Assembly: GCF_000308575.1 (NCBI RefSeq)
Contig: NZ_BAFZ01000041.1
Span: 124,001-188,000 of the forward strand
DNA: 64,000 nt
Direction of reading: 5' to 3'
Source: Nocardia exalbida NBRC 100660
Lineage (GTDB): Bacteria > Actinomycetota > Actinomycetes > Mycobacteriales > Mycobacteriaceae
How positions within the stretch are numbered: position 1 is the first letter of the stretch; the number at the start of each line of letters is the position of its first letter. The notes under the pieces are model-generated. The model did not search any database, was not told where the DNA came from, and worked only from the letters and a program-made list of their open reading frames with translations. The position numbers and the translations under genes were made by a program. Below are positions 63,157 through 64,000 of the stretch, one piece after another.

Positions 63157-64000
63157 CTACTTTCCGGTAAGGTGCGCTTCCAGCCAGCCGACCACGTCGT
63201 CGAGGACCTTCTGCTGCTCGGGCTCGTTGAACACCTCGTGGTAAAGGCCCTCGTAGCGGATCACCGTGAGATCCTTCGACCCCGCGCCCCGCTCGATGAG
63301 ATCGGAGCTGGACGGCGCGGCGATCGCGTCGGCGGTGCCGTGCAGCACCAGCACCGGCACGGTGAGTTGCGCCAGTCGCTGTTTGACCGTATCCGTCGCG
63401 CTCAGCATCTCGGCGCCGGTGCGGGCGGGCAGCTTGCCCCGGTAGACCAGCGGATCGTCGTCGTAGGCCACGACCACCGCCGGGTCGCGGCTGATCTGCG
63501 ACGAATCCAGCTTCAGCACACCGAGATTCGGAGTGAACCGGCTCAACACCGGTGCCAGCGCGCGCTGCACCGGATTGCCCACCGGGATGTCCAGCGGCGG
63601 GGCGGACAGCACGATGCCCGCGACGTCGATCGGCTCGCGGGTGGCCAGAGACAGGGTGATCAGGCTGCCCATCGAGTGCGCGACCACGAAGCGCGGCACG
63701 CCGGGCTGCGCACGGCTCGCGATGGCCAGCATGGCGGCGACGTTGTCGGCGGCAGCCGCCATGGAGCCGATGTTGGCCTTGCCGCCCGCGGACTTCCCGT
63801 GCCCGATGTGGTCGAGGGCGTAGACCGCGAAACCCGCGCCGACCAGCCGCCGGCCGACGTGCGTGTAGCGGCCGGAATGCTCTGCCACGCCGTGCACCAG
63901 GACGATCACGCCCCGCGCGGCGCCCTCCGGCAGCCACGCGCGCCAGGCGACCGCGCCGTCTGCTCCGTCGAACTCACCGGACTCGGTGCGGATCGCGGTC
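63157..64000 (-). CDS. Monoacylglycerol lipase-like alpha/beta hydrolase (5' end outside the window)
   Basis: Serine hydrolase of the monoglyceride-lipase group; at least 281 residues are present and the start lies beyond the right edge. The oxyanion motif VHGVAEHSGRYTHVGRRL, nucleophile GHSMG-type VAHSMGSLI, the acid in LHGTADAIAAPS and the histidine in YEGLYHEVFNEPE are all visible. It resembles Rv0183, which cleaves monoacylglycerol. The reading frame continues without interruption from 63909 to the edge (residues upstream include AWRAWLPEGAARGV). Likely co-transcribed with ribH. Confidence 0.9.
   Translation of the reverse strand, partial: TAIRTESGEFDGADGAVAWRAWLPEGAARGVIVLVHGVAEHSGRYTHVGRRLVGAGFAVYALDHIGHGKSAGGKANIGSMAAAADNVAAMLAIASRAQPGVPRFVVAHSMGSLITLSLATREPIDVAGIVLSAPPLDIPVGNPVQRALAPVLSRFTPNLGVLKLDSSQISRDPAVVVAYDDDPLVYRGKLPARTGAEMLSATDTVKQRLAQLTVPVLVLHGTADAIAAPSSSDLIERGAGSKDLTVIRYEGLYHEVFNEPEQQKVLDDVVGWLEAHLTGK

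Overview
The window is high-GC actinobacterial DNA, most probably from Nocardia or a close Nocardiaceae relative. It carries the mycolate-type FAS-II operon (mabR, fabD, acpM, kasA, accD6) beside aceE. It also carries a set of genes that sit near each other in Mycobacterium tuberculosis (ahpE, DUF3052, cobD, SURF1, ptpA, cobC, NIF3, zinc ribbon, RNase H/phosphatase, panB, hip1/caeA, glnA2, glnE). Coding is dense on both strands, GTG starts are common, and long antisense ORFs are artefacts of GC-rich third positions.

Layout. 0-10.3 kb: ahpE (cut by the window edge), a frameshifted DUF3052 gene and a lipoprotein gene on the minus strand, then aceE and the FAS-II operon on the plus strand, closed by a 13-bp-stem terminator at 10276-10310. 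A perfect 9-bp inverted repeat in front of fabD is the likely MabR operator. 10.4-21.3 kb: a mixed block of regulators (HxlR, TetR, GlxA/AraC type, ECF41 sigma factor), a nitroreductase, a solitary DNA adenine methylase, an SDR, a gamma-carbonic anhydrase, a metallo-beta-lactamase-fold hydrolase and alanine dehydrogenase. 21.4-29.0 kb: cobalamin-related and housekeeping genes (cobD, SURF1, ptpA, cobC-like aminotransferase, NIF3, zinc ribbon, RNase H/CobC). 29.0-39.2 kb: a compact secondary-metabolite locus with an FAD monooxygenase fused to a condensation/acyltransferase-like domain, followed by a dimodular NRPS (C-A-T-C-A-T-TE). The first adenylation domain carries the serine code known from EntF. 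39.2-47.7 kb: an XRE regulator with a palindromic operator candidate, two GNATs, a tandem-repeat protein with a C-terminal membrane anchor, a NUDIX protein, an alpha/beta hydrolase, rnpB (RNase P RNA), small secreted proteins and an RNB-domain protein. 47.7-58.2 kb: a prolyl iminopeptidase-CHAD fusion, a lipoprotein, a kinase-like protein, panB, hip1/caeA, glnA2 and glnE. 58.2-64 kb: an HxlR regulator divergent from a small two-gene operon, an EEP-family membrane protein, a zinc metallopeptidase lipoprotein, a type II lumazine synthase and a truncated monoacylglycerol lipase.

How the genes work together. AceE supplies acetyl-CoA, AccD6 belongs to malonyl-CoA production, and FabD, AcpM and KasA load and extend acyl-ACP, probably under MabR. 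CobD, the CobC-like enzyme and the RNase H/CobC protein are late cobalamin steps. GlnA2 and GlnE are nitrogen-metabolism genes. Compared with my memory of the M. tuberculosis order, the glnE-to-cobD block is inverted and lies on the other side of the aceE-accD6 block, with the NRPS region inserted inside it.

Most worth attention are the monooxygenase-acyltransferase/NRPS pair, the peptidase-CHAD fusion, the 26-residue tandem-repeat tail-anchored protein, a 30-codon hydrophobic ORF with its own terminator-like hairpin, and the solitary methylase that reads through into the antisense of its convergent neighbour.
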